Below are positions 63,574-64,000 of a stretch of 64,000 bases of DNA, piece after piece. The position numbers were made by a program, and so were the translations under genes. Under the pieces are notes generated by a model. The model had not been told where the DNA came from, did no database searches, and worked only from the letters and a program-made list of their open reading frames with translations. Origin of the DNA: an uncultured Roseobacter sp. (GTDB lineage: Bacteria; Pseudomonadota; Alphaproteobacteria; Rhodobacterales; Rhodobacteraceae). The DNA lies in contig NZ_CANLXG010000003.1 of assembly GCF_947495025.1 (NCBI RefSeq), positions 124,001 through 188,000 on the forward strand. The letters run 5' to 3'. The first letter of the stretch is position 1, and every line of letters starts with the position of its first letter.

Positions 63574-64000
63574 TCAGAGTTTTGAGGAAATCACACCAGT
63601 CGCAAAACCGCCCATGCGCAACTCGCCGAAAAGGCGCTGGTACTCGATTTTCGGGCACCTGTTCATCACCACGTCGACACCCCGTGCGCGCGCCGCAGCC
63701 GCGGCTTCTTCGTGTTCAACCCCGATCTGCATCCAGATGGTCTCGAGCGCAGGAAAAGTTTTGAGCGCCTCGTCAACAATCGGGGGAACGGCATCGGAGC
63801 GACGGAAAATATCAACCATATCGACCGGTTCGGTTATGTCAGAAAGGCTGGCAACGACCGGCTGGCCAAACAGCTGTTCGCCGGTATGCATCGGATTGAC
63901 GGGCAGCACAGTGTAACCTTTGAGGCCCAGATAGCGGGCCACGTAGTAGCTCGGTCGCACGGGGTTCATCGACACACCGACAACGGCAATCCGCCGCGTG
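63574..64000 (-). CDS. CoA-binding domain protein (YccU type), truncated by the window end
   Basis: A small Rossmann-fold CoA-binding protein. The visible part has VVGVSMNPVRPSYYVARYLG at its N-terminal side, then GYTVLPVNP, and the conserved WMQIGVEHEEAAAAARARGVDVVMNRCPKIE. The start lies beyond 64000; the in-frame ATG at 63975 would cut off the first beta strand, so it is not used. It converges with hisE, with only 2 bp between the stops. Confidence 0.88.
   Translation of the reverse strand, partial: TRRIAVVGVSMNPVRPSYYVARYLGLKGYTVLPVNPMHTGEQLFGQPVVASLSDITEPVDMVDIFRRSDAVPPIVDEALKTFPALETIWMQIGVEHEEAAAAARARGVDVVMNRCPKIEYQRLFGELRMGGFATGVISSKL

Overview
The window looks like chromosomal DNA of a marine alphaproteobacterium of the family Rhodobacteraceae (Roseobacter group). 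This is inferred from the GC-rich coding sequence, the order of the division and cell-wall genes, a VPLPA-type C-terminal sorting signal, a DUF1127 gene followed by CCTCCTCCC-loop small RNAs, and hisB-hisH-hisA-hisF-hisE. No phage, integrase, intact insertion sequence, CRISPR array or rRNA was seen.

Region 1 (1-13454) is the dcw cluster, read on the minus strand as mraZ-rsmH-ftsL-ftsI-murE-murF-mraY-murD-ftsW-murG. Many of these genes are tightly coupled or overlap. Two interruptions stand out: a roughly 1.6 kb mostly gene-free stretch between mraY and murD with one small membrane ORF, and a BaiN-like flavoprotein on the other strand between murD and ftsW. Region 2 (13455-20969) has a nucleotidyltransferase, the Mrp Fe-S carrier, a DUF1127 gene with a tandem array of CCTCCTCCC hairpins (cuckoo / CcsR-type sRNAs), and a zinc-uptake operon: zur, a ZrgA-like His-rich periplasmic protein, an ABC ATPase and permease, and two DUF3299 proteins.

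Region 3 (20983-30263) has a UvrD/PcrA helicase with an in-frame insertion, an FMN alpha-hydroxyacid dehydrogenase, pyruvate carboxylase, a VPLPA-CTERM exported protein, a VOC protein and tRNA-Gly(GCC). Region 4 (30264-39073) is a sugar-acid catabolic operon: RbsABC-type transporter, SMP-30 lactonase, LtnD-like dehydrogenase and OtnK-like kinase. A divergent LacI regulator faces it, with two perfect palindromic operators 32 bp apart in the shared promoter region.

Region 5 (39472-47431) holds an MFS permease paired with an unrecognised protein, a small orphan ORF, and two PAS-GGDEF-EAL cyclic-di-GMP proteins. Region 6 (47736-57011) is a glycerol-3-phosphate ugpBAEC operon with a textbook Pho box and an extra UgpE paralogue, then a 2H phosphoesterase, a chemoreceptor ending in a CheR-tether-like pentapeptide, a small exported protein and a stand-alone Lrp/AsnC effector domain.

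Region 7 (57150-64000) is the histidine cluster hisB-hisH ... hisA-DUF2867-hisF-hisE. A tartrate/malate dehydrogenase, a haloacetate-dehalogenase-like hydrolase and a DUF2147 gene sit inside it. The window ends in a truncated CoA-binding protein gene. All functional calls rest on motif recognition and gene context; no database search was run.
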